DNA of 64,000 bases, taken from Amblyomma americanum. Its lineage: Eukaryota; Arthropoda; Arachnida; Ixodida; Ixodidae. Under the pieces are notes generated by a model, which had not been told where the DNA came from, ran no database searches, and saw only the letters and a program-made list of their open reading frames with translations. Where the stretch lies: positions 56,021,868 through 56,085,867 of the forward strand of contig NC_135505.1 of assembly GCF_052857255.1 (NCBI RefSeq). Direction: 5' to 3'. Made by a program: the position numbers and the translations under genes. Positions 32,452-43,249 of the stretch are shown piece by piece; positions within the stretch are counted from its first letter, which is position 1, and every line of letters starts with the position of its first letter.

Positions 32452-33400
32452 CTAGTTAACGTCACTAAGTTTGTGCAGTACCTCGTAGGGGCCGAAGTAA
32501 CGGCGCAGAATTTTTTCGGAGCGACCCCGCAGACGGATAAACCCAAACTTGAACGCTAGGGTGGTAAAGCACCGCCCGGTGATGAAGGTTGTAACGTTGA
32601 GCGTCACTTTCCTGTTGGGTACGGGTTCGCTGTCTAGCTTCCTGGAGGGTGGCTTCTGCGTGCCGAATGAGCTCTTGAGCGCCAGCGACGGAGGAACGTG
32701 CAACATCTGGCAGTAACATTGCGTCCAGCATAGTCGTGGCTTCGCGACCATGCACCAAACGGAACGGCGTGAAGCGCGTCGTCTCTTGAAAAGCAGTGTT
32801 ATATGCGAACGTGACGTAAGGCAAGATCTGGTCCCAGTTCTTATGGTCGTTGTCGACGTACATGGAAAGCACGTCGGCAATGGTCTTATTGAGTCGCTAA
32901 GTAAGTCCGTTTGTTTGAGGATGATAGGCAGTGGTTCGACGGTGACTGGTGCCACTGAGACGCATAACTTCCTTAGTAAGGGCTGCGGTGAAAGCCGTGC
33001 CTCGATCAGTTAAAACGACCGCTGGCGCACCGTGACCTTGGACAATGTTAAACATGAAAAAGGTTCGCAATTTTGGCAGCGGTGCCGCAGGGAAGGGCTT
33101 TCGTCTTACAATACCGGGTGAGGTAGCCGGTGGCAACTATAATGTACCGGTTGCCCAATGATGATGTCGGAAATGGTCCTAGCAAGTCTATGCCGACCTG
33201 GTGGAAAGGTATTCGAGGCGGATCAATGGTCTTCAATAGGCCGGCCGGCTTCACAGGTGGTGTCTTCTGACGTTGACATTCGCGGCAAGACTTAACGTAG
33301 TGCTGGACAACTGTAGCAAGCCAGGGCCAGTAATTCTTGTGCCGTATCCGCGGCAACGTGCGTGAAAAGCCGAGGTGGCCGGAAGGTCGTCGTGGCATGC
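32452..33400 (-). pseudogene. Gypsy C integrase
   Basis: On minus: GHLGFSRTLPRIRHKNYWPW and CRECQRQ (zinc domain, 33370-33275), then FHQVGIDLLGPFP with the first Asp (near 33205), VVLTDRGTAFTA with the second Asp (near 33020), and TAYHPQTNGLT (near 32920). The next codon, where the catalytic Glu belongs, is TAG. The C-terminal part follows (a WDQILPYVTFAYNTA block, LVHGREATTMLDAM, HHRAVLYHP). The stop at the catalytic position plus frameshifts show loss of function. Normally it inserts the cDNA into the genome. Confidence 0.85.
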
Positions 33401-35897
33401 GTGCAGAACTTCGTCTCGAAGCACCACTGGGACCACGAGCAGGTACGGAGTGTCTGTGGAACCGTAGTTTCTCTTGTAGAGGATGCTACCCGCAAGCAGA
33501 ACGACGATAGCTCGCGTGTGAAGAAGCGGGGCGGTGACGAGGTGCGGCCTTCGAGGTACTCGGGGTCGTAGCTCGGCGCCATCTCGCTGTTGTTGAGCAA
33601 GGACGGACGTGGTTAAAGCGCCAAGAAAAGCGGGATCGTCTTCCGTGTCAGCAATGGTGTACGGGAGAGGGGCACGGGACAGGCAGTCTGCGTCGCTGTG
33701 TTTCCAGACGTGTACACGATGGTAACATCGAATTCTTGCAAGCAGAGACTCCAACGCGCCAGCCTCCTCGATGGGCCTTTAAGGTTCGCGAGCCAACAGA
33801 GCGAGTGGTGATCGCTCACGACTCAAAATGGGCGAACATACAAGTATGGGCGGAATTTCTTTACCGCCCAAACGACAGCAAGGCACCCTCTTTCCGTGGT
33901 AGAATAATTCGCTTCAGATCGCGACAAAGTGCGGCTTGCATAACCGATAACACGCTCAACCCCATCTTTCCACTGAACGAGGACGGCACCCAGACCAACG
34001 TTGCTGGCATCCGTGTGTAGTTCCGTGTCCGCCTCCTCGTCGAAGTGGCCAAGAATAGGTGTAGTTTGGAGGCGGTTCTTGAGGTTGTCGAAAGCCGTCT
34101 GCTGTTCTTGGGCCCAGATGAAAGGTTGGTCGTCCGTTGTCACAGCGAGTTAGAAGCTCGGCTGGTCGTTTGAAGTCTCGCACAAAACGTCGGTAATAGG
34201 CGAAGAGACCCAAAAAACGGCGAACAGCACGCTTATCAGTGGGGGTCGGAAACGCAGAGATGGCACCTGTCTTGTCGGGGTCAGGGCTATCACCTTCCGC
34301 GCTCACGACAGGGCCCAGGAACTTCAGCCGTTGGAACGCAAAGTGGCATCTCTCTGATTTGAGCGAGAAGCCGGCCGATCGTATGGCCTCCAGTACTGCA
34401 CTCAAGCACTTGAGATGCTCGTCGTAGGTGGCAGAAAAAAATGACATCATCAAGGTAGACGAAGGAGGACTGCCATTTGAGACCAACTATGACAGAGTCC
34501 ATCATTCTTTGAAAGGTGGCAGGAGCGGAACACAAGCCGAAGTGCAGCACATTGAACTCGTACAACCCGTCAGGAGTAACGAACGCTGTCTTCTCGCGGT
34601 CCCGTTCATCTACCTCAATCTATCAGTACCCACTGCGGTCAAGAGACGAAAAGTAGCGGGCATGACGCAGCCGGTCGAAAGAGTCATCGATTCGAGGTAA
34701 CGGGTAAATGTCATTTTTAGTAATTTTGTTAAGTCTTCGATAGTCGACACAACATCTCAGTGTCCCGTCCTTCTTGGCAACCAGCACAACGGGCGAAGCC
34801 CATAGACTTGTAGACGGTTGTATGACATCATCCCGGAGCATTTCGTCCACCTGCAGTCGTACCACCTCACGTTCTTTCGCCGACACTCGATAGGGGCGTT
34901 GACGAATAGGCCGCTCACTGTCAACTATGATGCGATGTTTCGTTATGGACGTCTGCCTGACCCTAGGGGTGGTCGCGAAGCAGTCATGAAAAGAGTCAAG
35001 GATGGTTTGCAAGCGGCGATGCTGATCAGTGTTCAAAGCAGGGTTTACATCAGCCTTAACTGTTTGACTAGGTCCTCCTGGAGGGGTGTCCCTGGACGCT
35101 GACAACGCGCAGTGGGTGGCGGCATCGCTAATTTCATCGAAATAGGCGATGGCTATATTTTTCGCCAAGTGGCGGTATTCGGCGCTAAAGTTCGTAACCA
35201 GAAGCTCAGTTCGCTGGTTCTGTAAGGCAACGACATTCCGTGCGATGCACACTTGTTGGCTCAGCAGTAAAAACATGTTTGCTTCTGCAATACCGTTGGA
35301 CGCGCGAGGGTTGTCGCAATCCACCGTAACAAAAAAGCTGGCACGCGGTGGTAGAGTAACGTGGTCGTTTGACACACGAAAAGCGGGTCTTCCTGGCGCA
35401 CTGTCGTCGGCTACGGTGCATGGGGTCGAGAATGCCAGCATGAGTTCGCGGATGTCGACGACAGCCTCATTTTCGCGAAGAAAATCGAGACCGAGGATAA
35501 GGTCTTTGCAGCACTCAGCCTGCACACCGAAGCAACCACTGAAGAGAATACCGCGAATCTCAATCCTAGTTGTGCAGACGCCGAGCGGCATCACGACGTG
35601 ACCACCAGCGGTTCGAGTTTGTGTTCCGTGGCAGGGTGTCAGCCCATTTCGCAAGATAGTAGCAAGACCACGACTCATAAGTGAGAAATCTGTGCCGGTA
35701 TCGACGAGGGCAGTCACATGGTGGTTGTCAGCGAGGACCGGTACTTTGGCTGAGACAACCTCATTTTCTGGAACGCGCGCAGTGTAAGTTTCCGGAGTGG
35801 AGGGTCGAGGTGCTCGTAGAAATGGGGCGTTGAGCAGGGGCTGTAATGGGCTTCGGAAGGTGGTCGCAGAAGGTGGAAGATCGGGTTGAAGGGTCAA
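33401..35897 (-). pseudogene. Gypsy C protease, reverse transcriptase and RNase H
   Basis: A 424-codon minus ORF (35897-34623) holds the retropepsin site [14 protein letters not shown] (near 35710), [10 protein letters not shown], and the first RT blocks ([31 protein letters not shown]). It is in a different frame from gag, as is usual for gag-pol. It ends at TGA-TAG at 34623-34618, where relatives encode Trp-Gln. RT continues (34565-34290) with FGLCSAPATFQRMMDS and FVYLDDVIFF (the YxDD box). RNase H lies at 34143-33823 ([32 protein letters not shown]). A tail toward the integrase (33819-33401) is also frameshifted. Confidence 0.88.
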
Positions 35898-35965
35898 GTC
35901 GGCGTACGGAGGATCTTGTTCGAATTGCGGAGCAACGGCGGCCCTGCCCCCCGAGGTCGCCGTCT

Positions 35966-37105
35966 TCAGTTTTCCAGGCGTGGACTACGGCACTGCCGGA
36001 TGGACGGCTGGCGACCTGGGGAAGAGAACCGACGGGGCGACGGCGACCTGGACGGGCGCTGTGGCGAAGGCGAAGGGGGGACGCTGGCCGACAGGTACTG
36101 CTCGATGTCACGGGGTCGTTCACCATGGCATGACTGGGGAGCGTCTGGTGAAAACCCTCGCAGGGCCATCCGACGATAAGGGCAGTGGCGCAATATGTGG
36201 CCGGCTTCACTGCAGTGGTAGCACAGGGGCTGGTTGGTCGATGTGCGCCACGCGTGTGATTTGCTGAGTCGTGGTCGTGCGTCGGAGACGGCAGGGGAAG
36301 TAGACATGCGTTGATGCGGTGCAGAAGAAGCAGGACAGTAAAACGCCGGTGGTGCTGGCGCAGAGCTGCGCAACACTTCACTGTGCGTCAAGACATACGG
36401 ATCAGGCAGCGACTGAGGACAGGCCATTGGCTGCACCGCTCGACGGACTTCGTCGCGAATGACATCCGAGATGGCTCCGACACCTGGGTGTTGCTCGACA
36501 GGGCGAAGCTTCTGTAGCTCCTCGCGCACAATGCTGCTGACAAGCTCACGGAGGGCCTCACTCTCGGTTCCAAGCAGCGGCATGTTGGCGTCCATAGCAG
36601 TTATATTCGTTGGACGGCCGTAATGCGCGAACCTCTGCTGCAAGGCGTGTTCCTTGCTCGTCGCCTCCCGAGCAGAGTCAACCACTGTGCTACGAGGGTC
36701 GCGCAAAAGTCCTACGAAAGGTTTCTCTTTCACTCCTCGTATAAGATGACGCAAGAACATGGCGACGCTTTCATTTGGCCGCTGCGCTTGGCACTGCAGG
36801 GCAACTTCAGCTCGCTCGAAGGTGTCGAGCAACTGTCGCCGGAAGTCTCGCCAGGTGGGGATAGCGGACTCGTAGTTGTCAAACCACATCTTGGTGGGGT
36901 TTTCCAGGGCAAAATAGACATTGCGTAGCTTGCGGTCTTCGTCCCACAGATTAAACGCAGCGACTTGGTCGTAGCTGGCCAACCAGTCTTCCACGTCTTC
37001 GAACTTGTCGCCATGAAACGACGCGGGAGTGCGAGGTGCATGAAGAAGCAGTGGCGAGGAGCTTACGGCATTCTGGGTAGTCTGACTTGTTGCAGTGGAC
37101 GTCAT
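35966..37105 (-). CDS. Gypsy C gag polyprotein (379 aa, intact)
   Basis: ATG at 37105, 165 bp inside the 5' LTR end; one open frame to the stop at 35966. Capsid-like region: [20 protein letters not shown] (residues ~32-51), [20 protein letters not shown], and [25 protein letters not shown] knuckle [14 protein letters not shown] lies near residue 300 and a Ser/Arg/Pro-rich C-terminus follows. It forms the intracellular particle that packages element RNA. It matches gypsy A gag and the fragment at 58365-59530. It is one of only two long intact frames in the window. Confidence 0.92.
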   Translation of the reverse strand: MTSTATSQTTQNAVSSSPLLLHAPRTPASFHGDKFEDVEDWLASYDQVAAFNLWDEDRKLRNVYFALENPTKMWFDNYESAIPTWRDFRRQLLDTFERAEVALQCQAQRPNESVAMFLRHLIRGVKEKPFVGLLRDPRSTVVDSAREATSKEHALQQRFAHYGRPTNITAMDANMPLLGTESEALRELVSSIVREELQKLRPVEQHPGVGAISDVIRDEVRRAVQPMACPQSLPDPYVLTHSEVLRSSAPAPPAFYCPASSAPHQRMSTSPAVSDARPRLSKSHAWRTSTNQPLCYHCSEAGHILRHCPYRRMALRGFSPDAPQSCHGERPRDIEQYLSASVPPSPSPQRPSRSPSPRRFSSPGRQPSIRQCRSPRLEN

Positions 37106-37270
37106 TGTGCGGGGGATCGTGCCGTCAGGGGTCGAAACTCAGGAGTTAAGCCTCGCAATCTGCGGCTTGCCTTGTGGACAGGTGTTGTGTCCACGGGTAT
37201 AACTGGGCGTCGTCGGAGGCTCCCGGGAGCTCTTCGCGCATTGGAAAATTACCCAGCAGCTCCACGAAAA

Positions 37271-37422
37271 TGTCACCGAAAGCCGACAGAAAGGGAAGAA
37301 GGGCACACCAGCACTATCCAGGCAGACACACTCAGCGAACCACGCACGAGCCGGGGAAGACAAAGACCAGCGGGTGCTGTCCCACCGCATGGCGGCGCCA
37401 GTAAATGGCTAACACTGTGGCA
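37271..37422 (-). repeat. Gypsy C 5' LTR
   Basis: 152 bp partner of 32118-32273. The internal region begins directly after GGTGACA on minus. No obvious tRNA complement was identified as primer-binding site. Confidence 0.95.
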
Positions 37423-37668
37423 ATATGTTGGCGGCTTCTGGCGTCGGTGGGGTCATAGGTTCCAGTTGCGGCGGCGTCGTCATGTCGTCGTGTCTTCTGG
37501 TCGGGGTGGGGGACGGGGCTGGGGTGAATGGCGTGGTCGGCTCTGGTCTGGTGGGCTGGGGCACTGCCGGACGGTGCGAAGAGGAACATACGACCGACGA
37601 CCATGGCACAAGCAGGACGCCGAAGCTCCAGGGCCAGGATAGGGATGAACTCCGCACCTCACACCAAA
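37423..37668 (-). other. Right flank of gypsy C: leader of an older LTR element
   Basis: The sequence next to 37669, read on minus, is TTTGGTGTGAGGTGCGGAGT, resembling the primer-binding region after many gypsy LTRs (TTTGGTGTCAGA-type). It is followed by an ATG frame rich in Pro, as in gag leaders. It was joined to 32117 before gypsy C came in. Identification is tentative. Confidence 0.45.
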
Positions 37669-38373
37669 TGTTACGTGGCGGCAAGCAGGTGAAAGCACGA
37701 CTACATGACAGATGGCGATGGAAGTATTTAATGGCGGTGGGCCAAGCGCGAGCGCTCCGTGCCGCGCCACTGCCCAGGACCAGGTCCTCCCGGACCAGGT
37801 CCTGCTTCGGCGCATGCAGGAGCCGTGGTCGTCGGCCGTGAGTGCTTGGCCTTCATCGCTCCGCCGCGCCCCAGCCTTTCAGACCCGAACCGACCTCGCA
37901 GTTGATCCCCACACCCCGTTCCCTGTTCAGTCCATTCAACACGACGAACTGAACCCGACGCAAGGACCTGACCTACCGACCCCGCCGATCTGAGATGCCG
38001 CTTACATCAGAAGACACCGTTCTCCTGGCCATGCCGTTCGGCGCGTCCTGGGGCCTCGACCGTCGGCTCCTGGTGACCTGCGGCCCGGCAGCTTCGTGGA
38101 CCAGGAATAATTCAGCCATCTCATTCATCGTGGCGGCTAGAACCTCACCACTTTCCAGTTCCTCTCCAACCATGCTCTGAAGCCCGTAAACACTTCGCGC
38201 GTCTCTTTGTCACCGATCGGGACGATCGCTCGGAGGCCCCGGGCAGTGTGTCGAAGAAGACAATGAGCTGTGCAGTGGCTCGGGCAGAAGCGCTAGCGCT
38301 AGGCCAGCAACTATTAAATCATCTCATTCCCATCGGTCATCTCGTCTCATACTCGGCTGGCCGTCACGTAACA
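37669..38373. repeat. LTR block bounded by TGTTACGTG / CACGTAACA
   Basis: Perfect 9-bp inverted termini enclose 705 bp. The two outer ~110-bp parts are also related as inverted copies (the 37725-37775 and 38270-38320 regions each carry a conserved GGC..GC core next to ATTTAAT/ATTAAA). It may be one LTR with unusually palindromic ends, or two LTR ends of one family joined tail to tail. The leader-like sequence at 37668 supports an LTR end at 37669 on minus. Confidence 0.6.
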
Positions 38374-38720
38374 TAACCTCGCGAGGAGTCGCGAGGAGAC
38401 ACCTCCTTTCACTCTACCCCAGCATGGCACATCTGGGGGAGCGAGCGGCGATGGCAGCGGCGTCGACAGCGGCGCCATCTGTTGGAGCACGGCTGCGGCA
38501 TTGCTAGGCAACGGCGGCTCAAGGTCGTTCGTGGGCCACGGCATACGGCTGAAGTGCGACCACGCGATGAGCCTAGTTGGCTGCTTGGCTGGCGTAGAGT
38601 TGCTTTCGGAACAAAATTGGAGGGGAACTTATGCTTCATCTAAGGGTATTACGCGATAAATTAATGGGTTAATGCCGTTATGTGCAGAACTGGTCATTTT
38701 TAAACCGTGGGAGTCCTCAT
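38374..38720. other. Unassigned GC-rich stretch
   Basis: CTCGCGAGGAGTCGCGAGGAG at 38378 is a short direct repeat, and trinucleotide-like (GGCAGC) runs occur near 38450. No gene recognised. Confidence 0.4.
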
Positions 38721-38724
38721 ACCC

Positions 38725-39060
38725 CTCCTGGCGCTGTGGTGCAGTGGCTAAACGATGCGCCGCTGCACTGCAATTGCAGGCGCTGCAACCGTTGGGGCTT
38801 GTGCGACCTAATTTGCTCTGGCCGAGCAAGTTCTAGCCGCCGATCATTATTTAACTGCCAGCTGCCATGGTGCCCAGCTTGTCACAATCCGGTGGGCAGG
38901 TTGTGATGACGCCACAAGGTCACATTACCTACGTGGCCCACCTGCCTCCTGGGTTGCTTCTCAGGAGTTCTTTTATGATTTTTTTCTCACTGTCATCGAC
39001 GCCGACGCCGGATTTTCTGCGCCATGAGCTCTTTAACGCTGTCGCGTTCAAAGAAGATGA
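38725..39060 (+). mobile_element. Different tRNA-like SINE ('GTGGTGCAGTGG' type)
   Basis: An A-box-like GTGGTGCAGTGGCTAAACGAT is followed by CGCCGCTGCACTGCAATTGC, GTTGGGGCTTGTGCGACC (decayed B box) and a long body. The body ends CGACGCCGGATTTTCTGCGCCATGAGCTCTTTAACGCTGTCGCGTT. The middle (38880-38940) is the reverse complement of motifs in R's left arm (3440-3500), linking this SINE to R. Confidence 0.55.
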
Positions 39061-39643
39061 GTAGAAAGAAGAAATTCCGTCTCTTGTTCTGGTCTTCGCC
39101 AAACCTTGCCCAATCTCCCACTGTTTGTATTGACCTGTTAAACCGAGACTGTGCCGAGTGTGTGCCCCTCGTTTCGACCGCGGTGACTCCTCATATAACA
39201 GATCGCAGAATACAAGCAAAAGAAATCTTTATAGATGCGTTTCACGACTGTAAAAAAATTATTCCCCGATTGCGCTTCCCGGTAATGCGACTTTTGAGCG
39301 CAGCTGCTGCGGTATTTGAGACGTGGGCGACTGCATACGGAACACACCGAACAGAGGCGGCGCTGTGTTTCCGTGGTCAGCTTGGGCAGCGCACAACGGT
39401 CAACCGCTGCTGATCCTCTCCTCGGACGAAAGAACGACAGCGCGCGTTACTTTGGCGCCATCTCTTAGTGGGTGCCAACGCCGTACTTTCTTTCACCCTC
39501 CGCTATGCTGCTTGTTCGCTCTGCCGGTTACGCCGAGGCCGACGGCGCCAGCAAAGGACGCCGCTCGATCCACGAACAGTCATTGAAGAGCTGCGCTCTG
39601 AAACGCGGTTGTGCTGAAAAGCTTTCATTGCGCAATAAAGATA
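39061..39643. other. Unassigned; plus ORF 39024-39413
   Basis: A 129-codon ORF spans the end of the SINE-like unit and this stretch, which argues against a real gene. No domain recognised. Confidence 0.4.
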
Positions 39644-40219
39644 GCCCCGCCGCGGTGGCTCAGTGGTTAGGGCGCTCGACTACTGATCCGGAGTTCCCGG
39701 GTTCGAACCCGACCACGGCGGCTGCGTTTTTATGGAGGAAAAACGCTAAGGCGCCCGTGTGCTGTGCGATGTCAGTGCACGTTAAAGATCCCCAGGTGGT
39801 CGAAATTATTCCGGAGCCCTCCACTACGGCACCTCTTCTTCCTTTCTTTCATTCCCTCCTTTATCCCTTCCCTTACGGCGCGGTTCAGGTGTCCAACGAT
39901 ATATAAGACAGATACTGCGCCATTTCCTTTCCCCCAAAACCAATTATTATTATTATTCCCGGGCTCGAACCCGACCTCGGCGGCTGTGTTTTGATGGAGG
40001 AAAACGCTAAGGCGCCCGTGTGCTGTGCGATGTCAGTGCACGTTAAAGATTTCCAGGTGGTCGAAATTATTCCGGAGCCCTCCACTACGGCACCTCTTCC
40101 TTTCTCCTTCCACTCCTTTCTTCATCCCTTCCCTGACGGCGCGGTTCAGGTGTCCAACGATATATGAGACAGATACTGCGCCATTTCCTTTCCCCCAAAA
40201 CCAATTATTATTATTATTA
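39644..40219 (+). mobile_element. Tandem SINE dimer (full copy plus head-truncated copy)
   Basis: The first unit (39644-39957) has an intact A box (GTGGCTCAGTGGTTAGGGCGC) and B box (GGGTTCGAACCC), the body, a pyrimidine-rich part and CCAATT(ATT)n. The second unit (39958-40219) starts inside the B box (CCCGGGCTCGAACCCG) and repeats everything to CCAATT(ATT)n. The two bodies are nearly identical, so the dimer is young. The second head is cut exactly at the (ATT)n joint of the first. Confidence 0.92.
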
Positions 40220-40429
40220 CTAAAAAATTGGTGTGCACCCCTAGTGGGGACCCACGTTCTAAGTGTTGTACATAGTCCGGGACACCATTGGTTCAAGCCG
40301 CCGTGCTGGCTGCCTGGACCAAGGCCATTTGGTCTTGAAGGTCTGAGCAGCCAAGCAGGGCTGCTTCCCAGTTCTCTCGTGCAGGTTGCTGCCGCAGTCG
40401 TGCAGCGCGGTTAGAAAAGTGTGCGCGCG

Positions 40430-41095
40430 AGAGAAAACTTTTGTTCAGAATAGATTAATTCGCAGGAGTCGGGTGGTCCGGGCCCCTAGTCCAGGGCTCC
40501 GCTGGCGGGAGCTGACTTGCGGATTAGCGGGATGATCCAGGCTTACTGATCCAGGTTGTCGCCGCTCAGGGATTCCTCCCACTTCTTGCGTGTCGGGTGT
40601 GGCACTGCTAACTTTTTGTCCGGTTTGCCCTGGCATTCCCAAGATGTATGGTAGAGCGTGGGGCTTGCTCCGCATCAAGAACAATAACTTGGGTACTGTG
40701 TGGGTCTGATCTTGTGTAAAATGTGAAGACTTTGATATATGTTTGTATTCTCCTCCAGTCAATGGCATCCGAGGTGAACAGTTGTTTGTGCGGCGGTGAG
40801 AAATGTCTTCTCTAGCCTAGGCTGTTGTAGCCTTTCATCATAAGGTCCTAGGAAGGGTTGGGGTCGGGATGGGGATCCGCCCGATTTCTCAGAGTTTGGG
40901 CTAGACCATTTGATTCCTCGTTTCCGGCTAGGTCTTCGTGATCAGTCGTCTACGTTATTCTGTGCCAGTGTGAGAGTGTAGTTAATAGAGTGCTCGCCAT
41001 TCCGTGAGGTGTTTCGTCAAGTTAGTTACTGCAGGCTTGTTGGGAGTCCGTCACTACGTGGGATGGCTTCCCTTTTGGTCTTGAGCCTTGATGGT
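40430..41095 (-). pseudogene. I-type LINE, 3' fragment (RNase H tail)
   Basis: On minus it resembles the end of the LINE at 43124-46222. A HVVTDSQQAC fragment (RNase H Asp strand) lies near 41060. Then come degraded frames with a CGA-P-TLYH-like zinc motif (PHALPYILGMPGQTG near 40650). The shared terminal phrase GGAGCCCTGGACTAGGGGCC is at 40479-40500 (compare 46118-46140). Many frameshifts; an old partial copy in opposite orientation. Confidence 0.7.
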
Positions 41096-41394
41096 CATGG
41101 CTATGACCAGTGATTCTGCTTCCGCGGGATCCTTGGCACACAGTGAAGCCCTGATGATTGACGAAGGTATCCGTTCAGGACGAAACTGTGGGAGGCAATT
41201 GTCAGAGAGAAATCGCGCACGAGAAGGTGCAGCCTAGCGGCACAAGCCACCGATGAAAGTGGCACGCAGAAACACGACATTGGGAACGTCTTACAGCACA
41301 CATGCCAACAAAAACAACATGTAGAAGGGGAGAAAATGGAGGAAAATCACGGCTCTCACCGAGCTAGCAAGAGTGGCAGATCGGGCTAGGTGGT
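41096..41394. other. Unassigned junction between LINE and Penelope fragments
   Basis: No domain, repeat partner or RNA signal seen. Confidence 0.4.
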
Positions 41395-42020
41395 AATTTT
41401 CCATAATGCGATACAGCGCGAATAAAGACGGGGACGAAGCGAGACAAGACACCACAGCGCTGAAACAGTACATGGAAAGGAGCAAACATTGTCAGCAAGT
41501 AATACTAAGTAATCGTCTACAAATCTAAAAACTTTTGTGACAACTGAAGGGAGTCGTTCAGCGAGCAGTCGGTCATGATGGGCAAGGTAGATGTCACTGA
41601 GGATGGGAGCAATGCATGAGCCAATGCACACACCGCTTTTCTGAATGTAGCTGCTCTCGCCCCATTTAACAAAAGTGGAATTAAGATAGACCGTCAACAA
41701 TTCTAAGAAGCCACCTACCGACATACCGGAAGAATTTTGAAATGCAACCGAGCCGAACGCATCGATGCTACTTTCAGCGCAAGACAAAAGCTTGTCATGT
41801 GGCAAAGAATAATAAAGATCTTTAATGTCAACCGAGAATGGCATGAGAGCTCTGCGGTTAGATTTCAGGAAGTCAAGAACTTTACTCGAGTCCTTCAGAA
41901 GGAAGGGATCGTCTCACCGGTTGAAGAGAATAGGCCAGCGGGCTGATGTCAGAGTGGTGTTTTCGGCTCCCGAAAGCTCTCCAAGCTCTGCCACAGAGTA
42001 AACGCCCCTGCAGAGCGTAA
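41395..42020 (-). pseudogene. Penelope-like reverse transcriptase fragment
   Basis: On minus: MPFSVDIKDLYYSLPHDKLL (41844-41785), SGVCIGSCIAPILSDIYLA near 41620 and FRFVDDYLVLL near 41530, the VDD active-site block. Coding stops abruptly near 41490 and joins a ~60-bp motif (41395-41458) that also ends the neighbouring plus-strand Penelope copy (42697-42757). Penelope RTs are related to telomerase. This is a truncated copy; upstream minus sequence to ~42020 is frameshifted coding. Confidence 0.85.
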
Positions 42021-42039
42021 ACCAGCCTGCCCGGTCAAA

Positions 42040-42760
42040 CACCGTTTACCTTTTGTATCCTGCAAAGTCGGTGTCGTGTATAAAATTCCTTTGAGTTGTG
42101 GCAGGGCTTACATAGGCCAAACTGGTCGGTGCCTTAATGAGCGACTGATGGAGCACTCTAATGACGTCAGCAACACAGCAAAGAGGAACCTGGGAGTGCA
42201 TTGCTTGAAGTGTCCGTCTCGCCCTTGCACGCCGTTGTTTCAAGATTGCACTGTTCTAGATAAAAATTCCCATCAAAGCACTCGCGAAATCACGGAGGCA
42301 TTGCACATCTTGAAACTAGGAGAGGACTGTGTCAGCTCTCCCTCGATCGCCCTGACGAAACGAGAAGTAGATTATTTGAGCCAGATGTCATCTAGGTGAT
42401 TTCTTCATTCGGTTTTGATTTTCAGCGATTTTAGAACCTTTTGGCTTTTAGTAGTTTTCAGGTGTGTTTGCCGCCATGTCATGAGCAGCCTCTTATTTGC
42501 CCCTTTTGGCCCTGCAATTTTAGTCTCTCTCGCACGGTTTTAGATCTTTTTTACCCTTTTTTTGGCTTTATTTTCCCCTAGAAAATTGTTAGTGCCCTGC
42601 TTTTTGCTCCCTAGTTTCATTCCTCGCCTTGTACTGCGGTTTAAGGCCCTTTGGCTCTTGTTTTTGTGTTTTTGTTGCAAAATGCCGGTGCCAACAGCGC
42701 TGTGGTGTCTTGTCTCGCTTCGTCCCCGTCTTTGTTCGCGCTGTATCGCATCACCGAGCT
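42040..42760 (+). pseudogene. Penelope-like GIY-YIG endonuclease and 3' end
   Basis: Plus ORF 42076-42399: VYKIPLSCGRAYIGQTGRCL (GIY-YIG core with conserved Arg), KCPSRPCTPLF (the Cys-rich insert typical of Penelope endonucleases) and ALHILKLGEDCVSSPSIALT. It ends after SQMSSR. The 3' untranslated part runs to a terminal motif at 42697-42757, GCTGTGGTGTCTTGTCTCGC then CCCCGTCTTTGTTCGCGCTG. The RT is missing on this strand; the RT at 41395-42020 points the opposite way, so the two fragments meet head to head near 42030. Confidence 0.85.
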
Positions 42761-42991
42761 ATGCGGCAGCCTATTTTAGCCACTTCTTTCTGTGCAAGCC
42801 AATTCTTCAAGAACGTTGATGTTTACAGGGAAGCTATTGCGGGAAGCAGAAATCATAGGCGCGTCACGAAGGCTGTGTAAGGAGGCGGGAAAAATATTTT
42901 CTTATGGTTTCCTCATGACGGTGCAGGCACCGTCAGAGAAATTTTGAGGCCACTTAAGTAGGTGTATAGCACGTATTAGGGGAATTTTTAT

Positions 42992-43122
42992 AAATTGGTT
43001 GTTGGGGAAAGAAAATGGCGCAGTACCTATACCGCGCCGGAAGAAAAGGGATAGGTGACTTTATGAGGAAAGAAAGGAAGAAAGAGGTGCCGCAGTGGAG
43101 GCCTCCGGAATAATTTCGAGCA
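42992..43122 (-). mobile_element. SINE 3' fragment (minus)
   Basis: Reverse complement of the SINE 3' part at 39805-39945 (GAAATTATTCCGGAGGCCTC... to AACCAATT). The head is missing; the LINE at 43124 follows directly. Confidence 0.75.
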
Positions 43123-43249
43123 CGAAAATCAACCAACTAGGCAGGGTAACAGCGTCAGCCCAGACACGTGTCCCGAACTAACCTTTGTCAAAGGAGCAAA
43201 ACAAGCGGAATGGGAGAATCTGCTGAGAAAACCTTGGCAGCGACCATCA

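Larger units (their letters stand above)
32118..37422 (-). mobile_element. Gypsy C: complete Ty3/gypsy element with both LTRs
   Basis: The 5,305-bp element has LTRs at 32118-32273 and 37271-37422 (TGCCACA...GTGACA on minus) and ATAT duplications at 32114-32117 and 37423-37426. Minus order is gag, protease, RT, RNase H, integrase. A purine-rich tract (AAGAGGAGTGGCAA on minus) precedes the 3' LTR. By eye the LTRs differ by about nine substitutions and two indels, so it is neither brand new nor ancient. Gag is intact; pol has stops and frameshifts. It shares LTR termini and insertion site (ATAT) with gypsy A. Confidence 0.95.

Noticed and set aside
35761..36381. 206-codon minus ORF overlapping the gypsy C gag C-terminus
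   Set aside because: It is a shadow frame of gag/pol with no retroelement domain of its own.
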